NCBI GenBank assembly: GCA_019689615.1 | Contig: JADGHD010000012.1 | Location: forward strand, 1 to 21,554 | From: Frankia sp. | GTDB taxonomy: Bacteria; Actinomycetota; Actinomycetes; Frankiales; Frankiaceae | Direction: 5' to 3' | DNA length: 21,554 bases | Shown: positions 14,429-21,554 of the stretch, piece by piece | How the letters are laid out: every line of letters starts with the position of its first letter | Numbering within the stretch: the stretch's first letter is position 1 | Notes under the pieces: model-generated | Told to the model about the DNA's origin: nothing | The model's input: the letters and a program-made list of their open reading frames with translations, nothing else | Databases searched by the model: none | Made by a program: the position numbers and the translations under genes

Positions 14429-17400
14429 GTGCCGATCGTGCTCACGCTGCTCGACGGCGACGGCGTGCGTTGGCGGGGTCGGCCGGTCGTCGGGGAGCGG
14501 GCGCAGGCGCTGCTCGCCGCACTGGCCGAGGCCGGGCGGACGGTGGGCGCCGACCGCCTGGTCGGCCTGGTCTGGGGCGAGGACCGCCCGGCCAACCCGG
14601 GCAAGGCGCTGCAGGTGGTCGTCTCCCGGACGCGCGCGGCGCTCGGCCCCCATGCGCTGCTCACCGACGGCGACGGCTACCGGCTCGCGGCCGGACCGGA
14701 CGAGATCGACGCGACCAGGCTGCGCCGGCTGGCGGCGAGGGCGGCCGAGACGCTGGCCACCAGCGCCACCGACGCGGCCCGGCTGGCCGAGGAGGCGCTC
14801 GCCCTCGGCGCCAACCTGGCGCCGGTCGGCGATGGCGACGGCGACACCGCGGCCGACGGCCAGGGCGTCGACGCGAACCCGCTGGTCAGGCTGCGTCGGC
14901 GGGCCGCCCGCGACCTGGCAACGGCCCGGGTGGTGCTGGCTCGGGCGCGAGCCCGCTGCGGCCAGCCGGCCGAGGCGCTGCCCACGCTGCGGGCGGCGTG
15001 GGCGGCCAGCCCCGACGACGAGGGGCTGCTGGCCGACCTGCTGCGGGCCGAGGCCGCCGTCCTGGGCGCGCCCGCCGCGCTGACCCGCTACCACGACTAC
15101 CGGACGGACCTGCGCGAGCGCTCTGGTACCGACCCGGGCCCGCTGCTGCGCCGGGTGTACCGGGAGCTGCTCGCCATGGACCAGCCGGTGCGCGCCGGCG
15201 TCCGCTACGACCCGAGCCCGCTGCTGGGCCGGGACGAGGACATCCGCAACGTGACCGGACTGCTGCGCACCGCCCGGGTCGTGTCCATCGTCGGCCCCGG
15301 CGGGCTGGGCAAGACCCGGCTCGCCCACGCCGTCGCCCGGGCATGCGACATCCCGGCGGTGCACGTCGTCGAGCTGGTCGGCGTGGTGTCCGGCGGGGAC
15401 GTGGTCGCCGAGATCGGCGCGGCGCTGGGAGTGCGCGACTCGGTGGCCACCCGGCGCGGTCTCCTGCCGGCCCAGCGGGCGGACCTGCGCGCCCGCATCG
15501 CCCAGCACCTCGACCGGGCGCCGACGCTGCTGGTGCTGGACAACTGCGAGCACGTCGTCGACGCGGTCGCCGACCTGGTGGCCTACCTCGTGGCCGCGGT
15601 CCCGGATCTGCGGGTGCTGACGACCACGCGGGCGCCGCTGGCGATCGCGGCCGAGCACGTGTACCAGCTCCCGCAGCTGCCGCCGGGCGTGGCGGCCGAG
15701 CTGTTCCGGGCCAGGGCGCTGGCCGCCCGGCCGGGGGTCGCGCTCGTCGACGAGGACGTGGCTGCGCTGGTGGCCCGCCTCGACGGGCTGCCGCTGGCGA
15801 TCGAGCTCGCGGCGGCGAAGGCCCGGGTGATGTCGCCGGCCGAGATCGCCCGCCGGCTCGACGACCGGTTCGCGCTGCTGCGCGGCGGCGACCGCAGCGC
15901 GCCCGACCGCCACCAGACGCTGCTCGCGGTGATCGACTGGTCGTGGCGGCTGCTGGGCGAGCGGGAACGACGGGCGCTGCGCTGGCTGTCGGTGTTCCCC
16001 GACGGCTTCACCATCGACGCGGCCAGCGAGCTGCTCGGCGAGGACGCCCTGGCCTGGCTGGAGAGCCTCGTCGAGCAGTCACTGCTCAGCGTGTTCGACA
16101 CGGCCGCCGGTGCCCGCTACCGGATGCTGGAGACGGTCCGGGAGTTCGGCCGGCTGCGGCTGGCCGAGGCCGGGGAGGACGCGGCGGCGGCCGCCGCGCT
16201 GCGCCGCTGGGCGGCTGGCCACGCGGGCCGGCAAGGGGCGAGGCTGTTCTCGCCGGGCCAGGTGGAGGCCGTGCACGCGCTGCGGGCCGAGGAGAACAAC
16301 CTCGCCGACGTGCTGCGCGAGGCGCTGGCCGAGCCGGACCCGCCGGCGGCCGCCGTGCTGTTCGCGGCGCTCGGCGGCTTCTGGGCGATCAGCGGCAGCC
16401 ACCAGCGCCTGGTCATGCTCGTCAGCGCGCTGGCCGACGCGCTCGCCGACTGGGAGCCCGAGCCGTCCCAGGCCGACACGGCCCGGATGGCCCTGTGCGT
16501 CGCGCTGTTCAGCTCGATCCTCACCACCAACCGCGCCGACGCCGCGCGGCTGTCCGCGAAGCTGCTCGCGCTCTCGCCAGCCGACCCGCCGTCGGGCACC
16601 CAGCCGGCGGATCATCCCGCCGTCCGGGCGCTGTGCCGCCTGCTGCTGGCGACCACGACCGGCGGCGGCCCGGCCATCGCCGACCTCGCCGGCAGCCCGG
16701 ACCCGCTGCAGGCCAGCCTCGCGCTGCAGTGGCTCTCGCACGAGCGCGAGAACAGCGGCGACATGCCCGGGGCGATCGCGGCGGCGGCCGCGGCGCTCCC
16801 GCTGGCCAGCCCGGACGAGGGGCCGTGGCGGCTGGCCGTGCTGCACGCCCAGCTGGCCGGGCTGTACGTGCACGTGGGCGACACCGTCCGCGCCGTCAGG
16901 CACGCCCGCGACGCGCTGCCTACGCTGGAGCGGCTCGGCGCGCTCGACGACGTGGTCCAGGTGAAGGCCATGATGGCGATGGCCGCGATGGGCGAGGGCC
17001 GCTGCGCCGAAGCCGCCGAGCTGGTCGACGAGATCATGGCGGCCGCGCCGGGCAGCGGGCTGCGGGGCAGCGAGTTCAACGCGACGGCGGCGGTCGCCCG
17101 CGCCCAGCTCGCGCTGGCCCTCGGGGACACGAAGGCCGGCCTGCGGCTGCACTACCAGGCGGTGCAGGAGGCGCGGGCGCTGCCGCTGCCGGTGGCCGGT
17201 CCGGAGTACGGGGTGCTGCCGTGGCTGGTCTTCAGCGAGGCGATCGCGCTGTCGGTCTACGCGCGGTTCGCCGAGAGCGATGACGAGATCGCCCGCGGCA
17301 CCGAGATCTTCGCGGCCCTGCTGGCCCGGGCGCCGGGCGTGGTCGACCCGGACTGGCCGAACCTCGACGTGCCGGTGGCTGGCCTCGCGCTGTTCGGCCT

Positions 17401-17656
17401 CGGCGTCTGGGGACTGCTGCGGGGCTGCCTGCCCACCGCGGACGCCGCCCGGCTGCTGGTCCTCGGCGAGCGGCTCGGCTACCCGCGGTTCGTGCCCACC
17501 ACCGCCTGGGACCGGGTGGCCGCCGCCGCGGACCGGGTCGCGCCCGGCGCGCTGGCGGCGGCCGGCGCCGAATACGGCGAACGGCGCGGGCGCGACCTGC
17601 TGGCCACGGCCCGCGCCGTGCTCGAGCGGGTCACATCTTCCGCGCGTACGACCTGA
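14429..17656 (+). CDS. AfsR/SARP-type regulator: winged helix, BTAD, NB-ARC ATPase, TPR-like tail
   Basis: About 1075 residues. An OmpR-like winged helix (about 10-90; ADRLVGLVWGEDRPANPGKA, then LQVVVSRTRAALG) is followed by a BTAD helical domain (about 95-245). The NB-ARC/STAND ATPase has Walker A GPGGLGKT (289-296), Walker B LLVLDNCE around D371, sensor LTTTRAPLAI and GLPLAIELAAAKARVM. About 600-1050 is an Ala/Leu-rich helical array consistent with TPR repeats. Such proteins act as nucleotide- or signal-gated transcription activators, often of secondary metabolism. Its 3' end overlaps the convergent ABC permease gene by 26 bp, and the DrrAB-type exporter operon is its nearest candidate target. 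No biosynthetic genes are visible. The start rests on a leaderless -10, and GTG 14423 would add two residues. The central BTAD contains a DGDGDTAADGQG insertion of low conservation. Confidence 0.92.
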   Translation: MPIVLTLLDGDGVRWRGRPVVGERAQALLAALAEAGRTVGADRLVGLVWGEDRPANPGKALQVVVSRTRAALGPHALLTDGDGYRLAAGPDEIDATRLRRLAARAAETLATSATDAARLAEEALALGANLAPVGDGDGDTAADGQGVDANPLVRLRRRAARDLATARVVLARARARCGQPAEALPTLRAAWAASPDDEGLLADLLRAEAAVLGAPAALTRYHDYRTDLRERSGTDPGPLLRRVYRELLAMDQPVRAGVRYDPSPLLGRDEDIRNVTGLLRTARVVSIVGPGGLGKTRLAHAVARACDIPAVHVVELVGVVSGGDVVAEIGAALGVRDSVATRRGLLPAQRADLRARIAQHLDRAPTLLVLDNCEHVVDAVADLVAYLVAAVPDLRVLTTTRAPLAIAAEHVYQLPQLPPGVAAELFRARALAARPGVALVDEDVAALVARLDGLPLAIELAAAKARVMSPAEIARRLDDRFALLRGGDRSAPDRHQTLLAVIDWSWRLLGERERRALRWLSVFPDGFTIDAASELLGEDALAWLESLVEQSLLSVFDTAAGARYRMLETVREFGRLRLAEAGEDAAAAAALRRWAAGHAGRQGARLFSPGQVEAVHALRAEENNLADVLREALAEPDPPAAAVLFAALGGFWAISGSHQRLVMLVSALADALADWEPEPSQADTARMALCVALFSSILTTNRADAARLSAKLLALSPADPPSGTQPADHPAVRALCRLLLATTTGGGPAIADLAGSPDPLQASLALQWLSHERENSGDMPGAIAAAAAALPLASPDEGPWRLAVLHAQLAGLYVHVGDTVRAVRHARDALPTLERLGALDDVVQVKAMMAMAAMGEGRCAEAAELVDEIMAAAPGSGLRGSEFNATAAVARAQLALALGDTKAGLRLHYQAVQEARALPLPVAGPEYGVLPWLVFSEAIALSVYARFAESDDEIARGTEIFAALLARAPGVVDPDWPNLDVPVAGLALFGLGVWGLLRGCLPTADAARLLVLGERLGYPRFVPTTAWDRVAAAADRVAPGALAAAGAEYGERRGRDLLATARAVLERVTSSARTT

Positions 17657-18491
17657 CGGCCAGCGGCGCGAAGATCACGACCAGCGCGACGCAGCCGACG
17701 AGCGCCCAGCCGACCTGCGCGGTCACGGCGCCATCGTTGATCAGGTCGCGGCACGCGGTCACCACGTGCGAGACCGGGTTGACCTTGACGAAGGCCTCCA
17801 GCCACCCGGGCAGCGACTCGGCCGGGACGAACGCGTTGGACAGGAACGTCAGCGGGAACATGATCAGCATCGACATCCCCTGCACGGCCTGCGCGCTGCG
17901 GGCGAGCGTGCCGATCCAGGTGAACACCCAGGCCAGGGACCAGCCGGAGACGATGGTCAGCAGCCAGCCGCCCAGGACGCCGAGGACACCGCCGCCGGGG
18001 CGGTACCCCATCGCGATCCCGCTGGCGAGCGTCAGGGTGGCGGCCACGCCGTAGCGGATCAGGTCGGCCATCATCGGCCCGGCCAGTGGCGCGAGCCTGG
18101 AGATCGGCAGCGCCTTGAACCGGTCGAAGACCCCCTTCTCCATGTCATCCCGCAGCTGCACGCCGGTCGCCATGCTCGTGATCAACGCGGTCTGGGCGAG
18201 GATGCCGGGGATCATCAGCGGCAGGTAGTCGCTCACGCTGCCGGAGATCGCGCCACCGAAGACGTAGGCGAACATCGCCGTGAACAGCAGCGGCTGGATG
18301 GTGACGTCGAAGAACTGCTCCGGATTGCGGCGCATCATCTTCGTCGCGCGCCAGGCCATCGAGAACGTCTGGGCCACAGCCTGCGACGGCGACGGCCGGC
18401 TCGACGTCCGCGCGACCACCTCCGCCGGGTCGATGGTGGCCGGGCCGGCGCCGGCCTGGCCGATCGTCGGGGGGAGGGCAAGGGTGCTCAC
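17631..18491 (-). CDS. ABC-2 type exporter permease, DrrB-like
   Basis: 286 residues with a roughly 60-residue cytoplasmic N-terminus and six hydrophobic segments. These include IQPLLFTAMFAYVFGGAI (about 66-83), LMIPGILAQTALITSMATG, RYGVAATLTLASGIAMG, WLLTIVSGWSLAWVFTWIG, LIMFPLTFLSNAFVP and WALVGCVALVVIFAPLAV. The NPEQFFDVTIQP segment before the first helix and the FPLTFLSNAFVP, LPGWLEAFVKVNP signature are typical of DrrB/ABC-2 drug or lipid exporters. The GTG start overlaps the ATPase stop (GTGA, 4 bp), so the pair is translationally coupled. The 3' end runs 26 bp into the end of the convergent regulator gene. Confidence 0.92.
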   Translation of the reverse strand: MSTLALPPTIGQAGAGPATIDPAEVVARTSSRPSPSQAVAQTFSMAWRATKMMRRNPEQFFDVTIQPLLFTAMFAYVFGGAISGSVSDYLPLMIPGILAQTALITSMATGVQLRDDMEKGVFDRFKALPISRLAPLAGPMMADLIRYGVAATLTLASGIAMGYRPGGGVLGVLGGWLLTIVSGWSLAWVFTWIGTLARSAQAVQGMSMLIMFPLTFLSNAFVPAESLPGWLEAFVKVNPVSHVVTACRDLINDGAVTAQVGWALVGCVALVVIFAPLAVRSYARKM

Positions 18492-19522
18492 CGGGCCACC
18501 TCCAGAACGCCGCTGGTGTCGTTGGTGCCGTTGTCTCCGTTGGTTCCGCCGGGCCAGCCGGTGCCGGCGGCGGTGTCGGCGCGCTCCTCGGCGCCATGGC
18601 CGGTGATGGCGAGGAAGACCTCGTCCAGGGTCGGCCGGTCGACGTTCACCGCCTGGATGCCCACGCCCGCCTTGCGCAGGGCGATCAGCACGTCGGCTGC
18701 GTCGTCCGCCGTGGTCATCGGGACGGCGATCCGCCCGGACTCCGGGCTCAGCGTCGGCTCCCCGGCCAGCACCCCGCGCACGACGGCCATGGCCAGGTCC
18801 CGGTCGTCGCTGTGGGCGAGGGTCACCTGCAGCGTCGAGCTGCCGACCTGGGCCTTGAGCTCCTCCGGCGTGCCCTCGGCTACCTTGCGGCCGTGGTCGA
18901 TGACCGCGATGCGGTCAGCGAGCTGGTCGGCCTCGTCGAGGTACTGCGTGGTCAGCAGGATCGTCGACCCCTGGACGACGAGGCTGCGGATCGTGTCCCA
19001 CATCTGCCCTCGGGTACGCGGGTCCAGCCCCGTGGTCGGCTCGTCCAGGAAGATCAGCGGTGGACGAGTGATCATGCTCGCCGCCAGGTCGAGCCGCCGG
19101 CGCATCCCGCCGGAGAACTTCGAGACCAGCCGGTCGGCGGCGTCCGCCAGGCCGAACTGATCGAGCAGCTCCATCGCGATCGTCCTGGCCTGGCGCCGGC
19201 TGATCCCCTGCAGGCGGGCGAACAGCCGCAGGTTCTCGGCCGCTGTGAGGTTCTCGTCGACCGAGGCGTACTGCCCGGTCACCCCCAGGATCTGCCGGAC
19301 CCGGTGGGGCTCGCGCCGGACATCGACGCCGAAGATCCGGGCCTCCCCCTCGTCGATCGGTAGCAGCGTCGCGAGCATCCGCAATGTGGTGGTCTTCCCG
19401 GCACCGTTAGGCCCGAGGACGCCAAAGATCTCGCCCTGCCGAACCTCAAGATCGATGCCATTGACCGCGCGGACGTCGCCGAACGCCTTCACCAGGCCGG
19501 TGACGTCGACCGCGTTCGTCAT
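18488..19522 (-). CDS. ABC exporter ATP-binding protein, DrrA-like
   Basis: 344 residues. Walker A GPNGAGKT (37-44), Q-loop Q84 in VTGQYASVDENLT, signature KFSGGMRRRLDLA (S137), Walker B LIFLDEPTTGLDP (D160, E161). The switch position is TTQYLDEADQLADR, where Gln replaces the usual H-loop His; this is characteristic of the DrrA group. A C-terminal DUF4162-like domain (about 225-320) ends in a Gly/Thr/Asn-rich tail. It powers the adjacent permease, probably exporting a hydrophobic or antibiotic-like compound. ATG 19522 has AGGAGG 9 nt upstream. It is the first gene of the two-gene operon. Substrate unknown. Confidence 0.94.
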   Translation of the reverse strand: MTNAVDVTGLVKAFGDVRAVNGIDLEVRQGEIFGVLGPNGAGKTTTLRMLATLLPIDEGEARIFGVDVRREPHRVRQILGVTGQYASVDENLTAAENLRLFARLQGISRRQARTIAMELLDQFGLADAADRLVSKFSGGMRRRLDLAASMITRPPLIFLDEPTTGLDPRTRGQMWDTIRSLVVQGSTILLTTQYLDEADQLADRIAVIDHGRKVAEGTPEELKAQVGSSTLQVTLAHSDDRDLAMAVVRGVLAGEPTLSPESGRIAVPMTTADDAADVLIALRKAGVGIQAVNVDRPTLDEVFLAITGHGAEERADTAAGTGWPGGTNGDNGTNDTSGVLEVAR

Positions 19523-19644
19523 CGCTCTGTTCCTCCTTCCCGGCCGCGTTCACTGGCCAACTGCTGGTCACTGTCCGCCGTGCCGGTTTCACCACGCCTT
19601 CGCGAGGTTTCACGGCCAGCCCGACAGCGGGCGGCGAAGAAGGG

Positions 19645-20098
19645 CTACGAAACCGCGCGCTCGCCGAGCCGTTCGGCGTGCGCGAGGTGCCGGGCGATCG
19701 CCGCGTGGCCCGTGGCCAGCACGGCTTCCCGGCTCACGGCCGGCTGCCCGCCGACCAGGCCAGGGGTTACGCCGTCGGCGGTGGCCCGAGCGACCGCAGC
19801 GGCCGCGGCGGCGGTCTCGATCAGGGCGCCCGTTCCGGCTCGTCAAGGCGGCGCAGGAGCGCCCACCCGGGCCCACGTGGGTGACCGAGCGCAGCATCTC
19901 CAGCGCGGCGGCGGGGTCGGTGGCGGCCGAGCTGCGGGCGGCGGCCAGCAGTCCGCAGGCCTAGGCCAGGTCCAGCTGGCCGGCGAGGTCGAGCCGGTAG
20001 CCGTCGGGCTCGGCGCGCAGCCCGATCCGCCCCTGACCTCCTCGCCAGGCGTCGGGCATGCGAGGCCCGTTGACGTGGATGGCCAGCTCGGTGATCAC
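19645..20098 (-). pseudogene. Decayed remnant resembling a BTAD/SARP regulator N-terminus
   Basis: Reading the minus strand from GTG 20098 gives VITELAIHVNGPRMPDAW, then GRIGLRAEPDGYRLDLAGQL, DLA and an in-frame TAG at 19963-19961. The same frame continues as ACGLLAAARSSAATDPAAAL, EMLRSVTHVGPG before character is lost near 19870. Another frame then gives ALIETAAAAAAVARATADGV and ends at a TAG at 19647-19645. The AEPDGYRLDL and LLAAAR...DPAAALEMLR pattern is what one sees where the winged helix joins the BTAD domain in SARP regulators. A stop, at least one frameshift and an apparent internal deletion all argue for a dead gene. GC is still high, so decay is probably of a native-like gene. Family assignment is tentative, and the second half may come from a different gene. 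Confidence 0.5.
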
Positions 20099-20218
20099 AG
20101 CAGGCCATCCAGGTCATGTGGCTGGCATGCGAAGCTGGTTAGTTGGGCCACGACGAGTGGATCCATAGGCAGGGCAGGACGACGGAGGGCACGACGGAGG
20201 TACCGGCCACCGGGGTGC

Positions 20219-20704
20219 TCAGGGGTAGTCGTGCAGTCCGATGTGATCGACAACGAAACGGCAGCGAACCCGGTCGATCGCGAAGTAGATGCGTCCGCAC
20301 TCATGCGGCTTCTTGTGGTCATCCACCTTCACGTGAGGTTCGGCCCTGATCCCTCCGTAGCCAGACAGGACCGGAGCACCCAGCCCCTTGTCTGTCAGGG
20401 CGATCTCTATGCCGAACTCACGAAGGGCGATCTCGTCCAGAGGGCGGCCGAGGTCTCCGTCCGCATCGTGGTAACGCCTCGCCAAGCCCGCAAGCGCCTG
20501 CAGGTTCATCAACATCCGCTGCGGCCGTGGATACGGGTTTCCCTCGAGCATTCGGTCCGCGCGGACTGTGAGAGTGAAATGCGGACCAGTCAACCTCCTC
20601 ACCCGATCAGCCGCAGCGCTCCAGTCGAGGCGTTGACCGTTCTCGGAAGTGTCCTCATCAGTCAACGGGCCGAGCTCACGCAGGTGCATCAGGAGTTCTG
20701 CCAT
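20219..20704 (-). CDS. Uncharacterised protein (161 aa), C-terminal His/Cys/Asp cluster
   Basis: 161 residues; I do not recognise a family. The N-terminal half is helical and charged (MAELLMHLRELG, then LDWSAAADRVRRLTG). A middle LMNLQALAGLARRYHDADGD leads to a compact C-terminal region with HVKVDDHKKPHECGRIYFAI and RFVVDHIGLHDYP. The density of His, Asp and Cys in that last part could be a metal or catalytic site, but this is speculation. ATG 20704 was chosen because it limits the overlap with the upstream gene to 16 bp; ATG 20785 would overlap 97 bp and ATG 20689 would give a TGATG junction. G+C is about 60-65%, far below the neighbours, which suggests horizontal acquisition. It probably forms an operon with the upstream gene. 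Confidence 0.65.
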   Translation of the reverse strand: MAELLMHLRELGPLTDEDTSENGQRLDWSAAADRVRRLTGPHFTLTVRADRMLEGNPYPRPQRMLMNLQALAGLARRYHDADGDLGRPLDEIALREFGIEIALTDKGLGAPVLSGYGGIRAEPHVKVDDHKKPHECGRIYFAIDRVRCRFVVDHIGLHDYP

Positions 20705-21554
20705 GTGCTCGCCGAGGGGTGCGGGTTGAGGGCCACCGAGTACGTCAGCGTAGCCGGAGCGCCGGGCTGCGAGGTACGGTCCCACAAATGCTTCAGCGGC
20801 GGCCGTGCCCCCGCCCAGATGAGCAACGCGTCGGGCGGCTTGGTCCTCAGGTCGCGAATGATGGCCGCCTTGTTCGAATCCGGGCTTGTTCGCACCTCGA
20901 GCTTGACCATCCTCAGACCGGCGGCGAGTTGCAGCGACCTCTGCCAGTTGGCGGGCTTTGGCACGACCACGGAGGCGTCACCGAGAAGCGCGGTCACCCT
21001 GCGCCACGGCTTGGCATTGGGTTCGGGCCCAATTCGGACGCTCTCAGCTGCGGTGGTGACCAGCTCCGCCAGTTCGACTTCCGCATCATCCTGCGCTTCG
21101 GTCCATGTGACGTCGTACTTGAGCAGTTGGGTGCTGCCAGGCCGCAGTCCTCCTTCGATCAGGACGAATCGCCCAACTCCCCAGACCCGACCGTGGGGCA
21201 GACAAAGAGCCACCGCCGTCGCGACGGCTCGCGGATTATGTGCCGGCATCGCCGTAGCGGGGTCATAGCCTGCTCCACAGAGTTCATCCTTGGACGGGCG
21301 TAGAAGCGGCATCACAAGGCCCGGCTCGGTCAGAAGCGCGCGCAAGCCCGCCCACGCATACCCCTGAAGCAGCGCAGCATTGTTGCCCGGGTGAGCGACT
21401 TCGCCATAGCCGGCAGGCTCGACGGGGAGCAGCAGAGTCTTCTCACCAGGGACGATCATCCGCTGGCGCCCAAGTTTCGGAGGCCAGGCACCCCGCCCAT
21501 CGTTCTCCGCGTCGCGGAGATCCCTCACCGCGGCCAAGACATCGGCGAATGTCT
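20689..21554 (-). CDS. Uncharacterised protein, 5' end beyond the window
   Basis: At least 287 residues; the frame is open to the window end, so the start is probably outside, although a TTG at 21537 is possible. No family was recognised. Visible stretches include RQRMIVPGEKTLLLPVEPAG, GYGEVAHPGNNAALLQGYAW, AVALCLPHGRVWGVGRFVLI and near the C-terminus RMVKLEVRTSPDSNKA, AIIRDLRTKPPDALLIWAG. There is no transmembrane helix or signal peptide in the visible part. Sequence complexity and codon use look like a real gene: the frame is long in DNA of only about 62-67% G+C, and the other frames lack protein character. Its stop overlaps the next gene by 16 bp. Lower GC and lack of recognisable family suggest an accessory or mobile origin. 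Confidence 0.7.
   Translation of the reverse strand, partial: TFADVLAAVRDLRDAENDGRGAWPPKLGRQRMIVPGEKTLLLPVEPAGYGEVAHPGNNAALLQGYAWAGLRALLTEPGLVMPLLRPSKDELCGAGYDPATAMPAHNPRAVATAVALCLPHGRVWGVGRFVLIEGGLRPGSTQLLKYDVTWTEAQDDAEVELAELVTTAAESVRIGPEPNAKPWRRVTALLGDASVVVPKPANWQRSLQLAAGLRMVKLEVRTSPDSNKAAIIRDLRTKPPDALLIWAGARPPLKHLWDRTSQPGAPATLTYSVALNPHPSASTWQNS

Noticed and set aside
19580..21268. 562-codon plus-strand open frame across the right edge
   Set aside because: No family signal, and it is antisense to the better-supported minus-strand genes and the pseudogene remnant. Its composition changes abruptly at about 20100 with the GC change, as a shadow would.
1..21554. CRISPR array, insertion sequence, integrase or attachment site
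   Set aside because: No regularly spaced repeats, transposase-like motifs, or duplicated tRNA 3' end were seen on reading; a repeat search was not run.

Overview
The window is about 21.5 kb of very GC-rich DNA, mostly about 75% G+C by eye, with dense short-gap genes and frequent GTG starts. It reads as the chromosome of a filamentous actinobacterium. The gene order sigR-rsrA / aroA / rsgA / hisN and the large AfsR/SARP-type regulator fit a Frankia- or Streptomyces-like lineage; the genus is inference only. The first 77 bases are runs of C and G that look like a damaged sequence end.

Left block (88-7058): a thiol-oxidative-stress switch (SigR with its zinc anti-sigma factor RsrA, minus strand) has a perfect SigR-type autoregulatory promoter, GGAAT-N18-GTT, just upstream. 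Next are a divergent alpha/beta hydrolase and methyltransferase-like protein, then aroA (shikimate pathway), rsgA (30S assembly GTPase), hisN (histidinol-phosphatase) and a glycerophosphodiester phosphodiesterase, all on the plus strand.

Middle block (7059-14367): a less GC-rich gap holds a 69-residue helix-turn-helix protein. It is followed by what looks like a polyamine/GABA catabolic module: gamma-aminobutyraldehyde dehydrogenase plus an alpha/beta hydrolase on the minus strand, a divergent PuuB-like FAD amine oxidase, an Lrp/AsnC regulator and a divergent class III aminotransferase. The gene for initiator tRNA-fMet, with its own TTGACA promoter and strong terminator, sits inside this module.

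Right block (14416-19522): an AfsR/SARP-type regulator of about 1075 residues (winged helix, BTAD, NB-ARC ATPase, TPR-like tail) starts at a probable leaderless GTG. It converges on, and overlaps by 26 bp, a DrrAB-type ABC exporter operon on the minus strand.

Right edge (19523-21554): a decayed remnant resembling the front end of another BTAD regulator, followed by two unrecognised minus-strand genes. These have clearly lower GC (roughly 60-67% in sampled lines) and overlap by 16 bp; the upstream one runs off the window. This is the most accessory-looking part and the best place to look for something undescribed. I saw no CRISPR array, insertion sequence, rRNA or phage structural gene.
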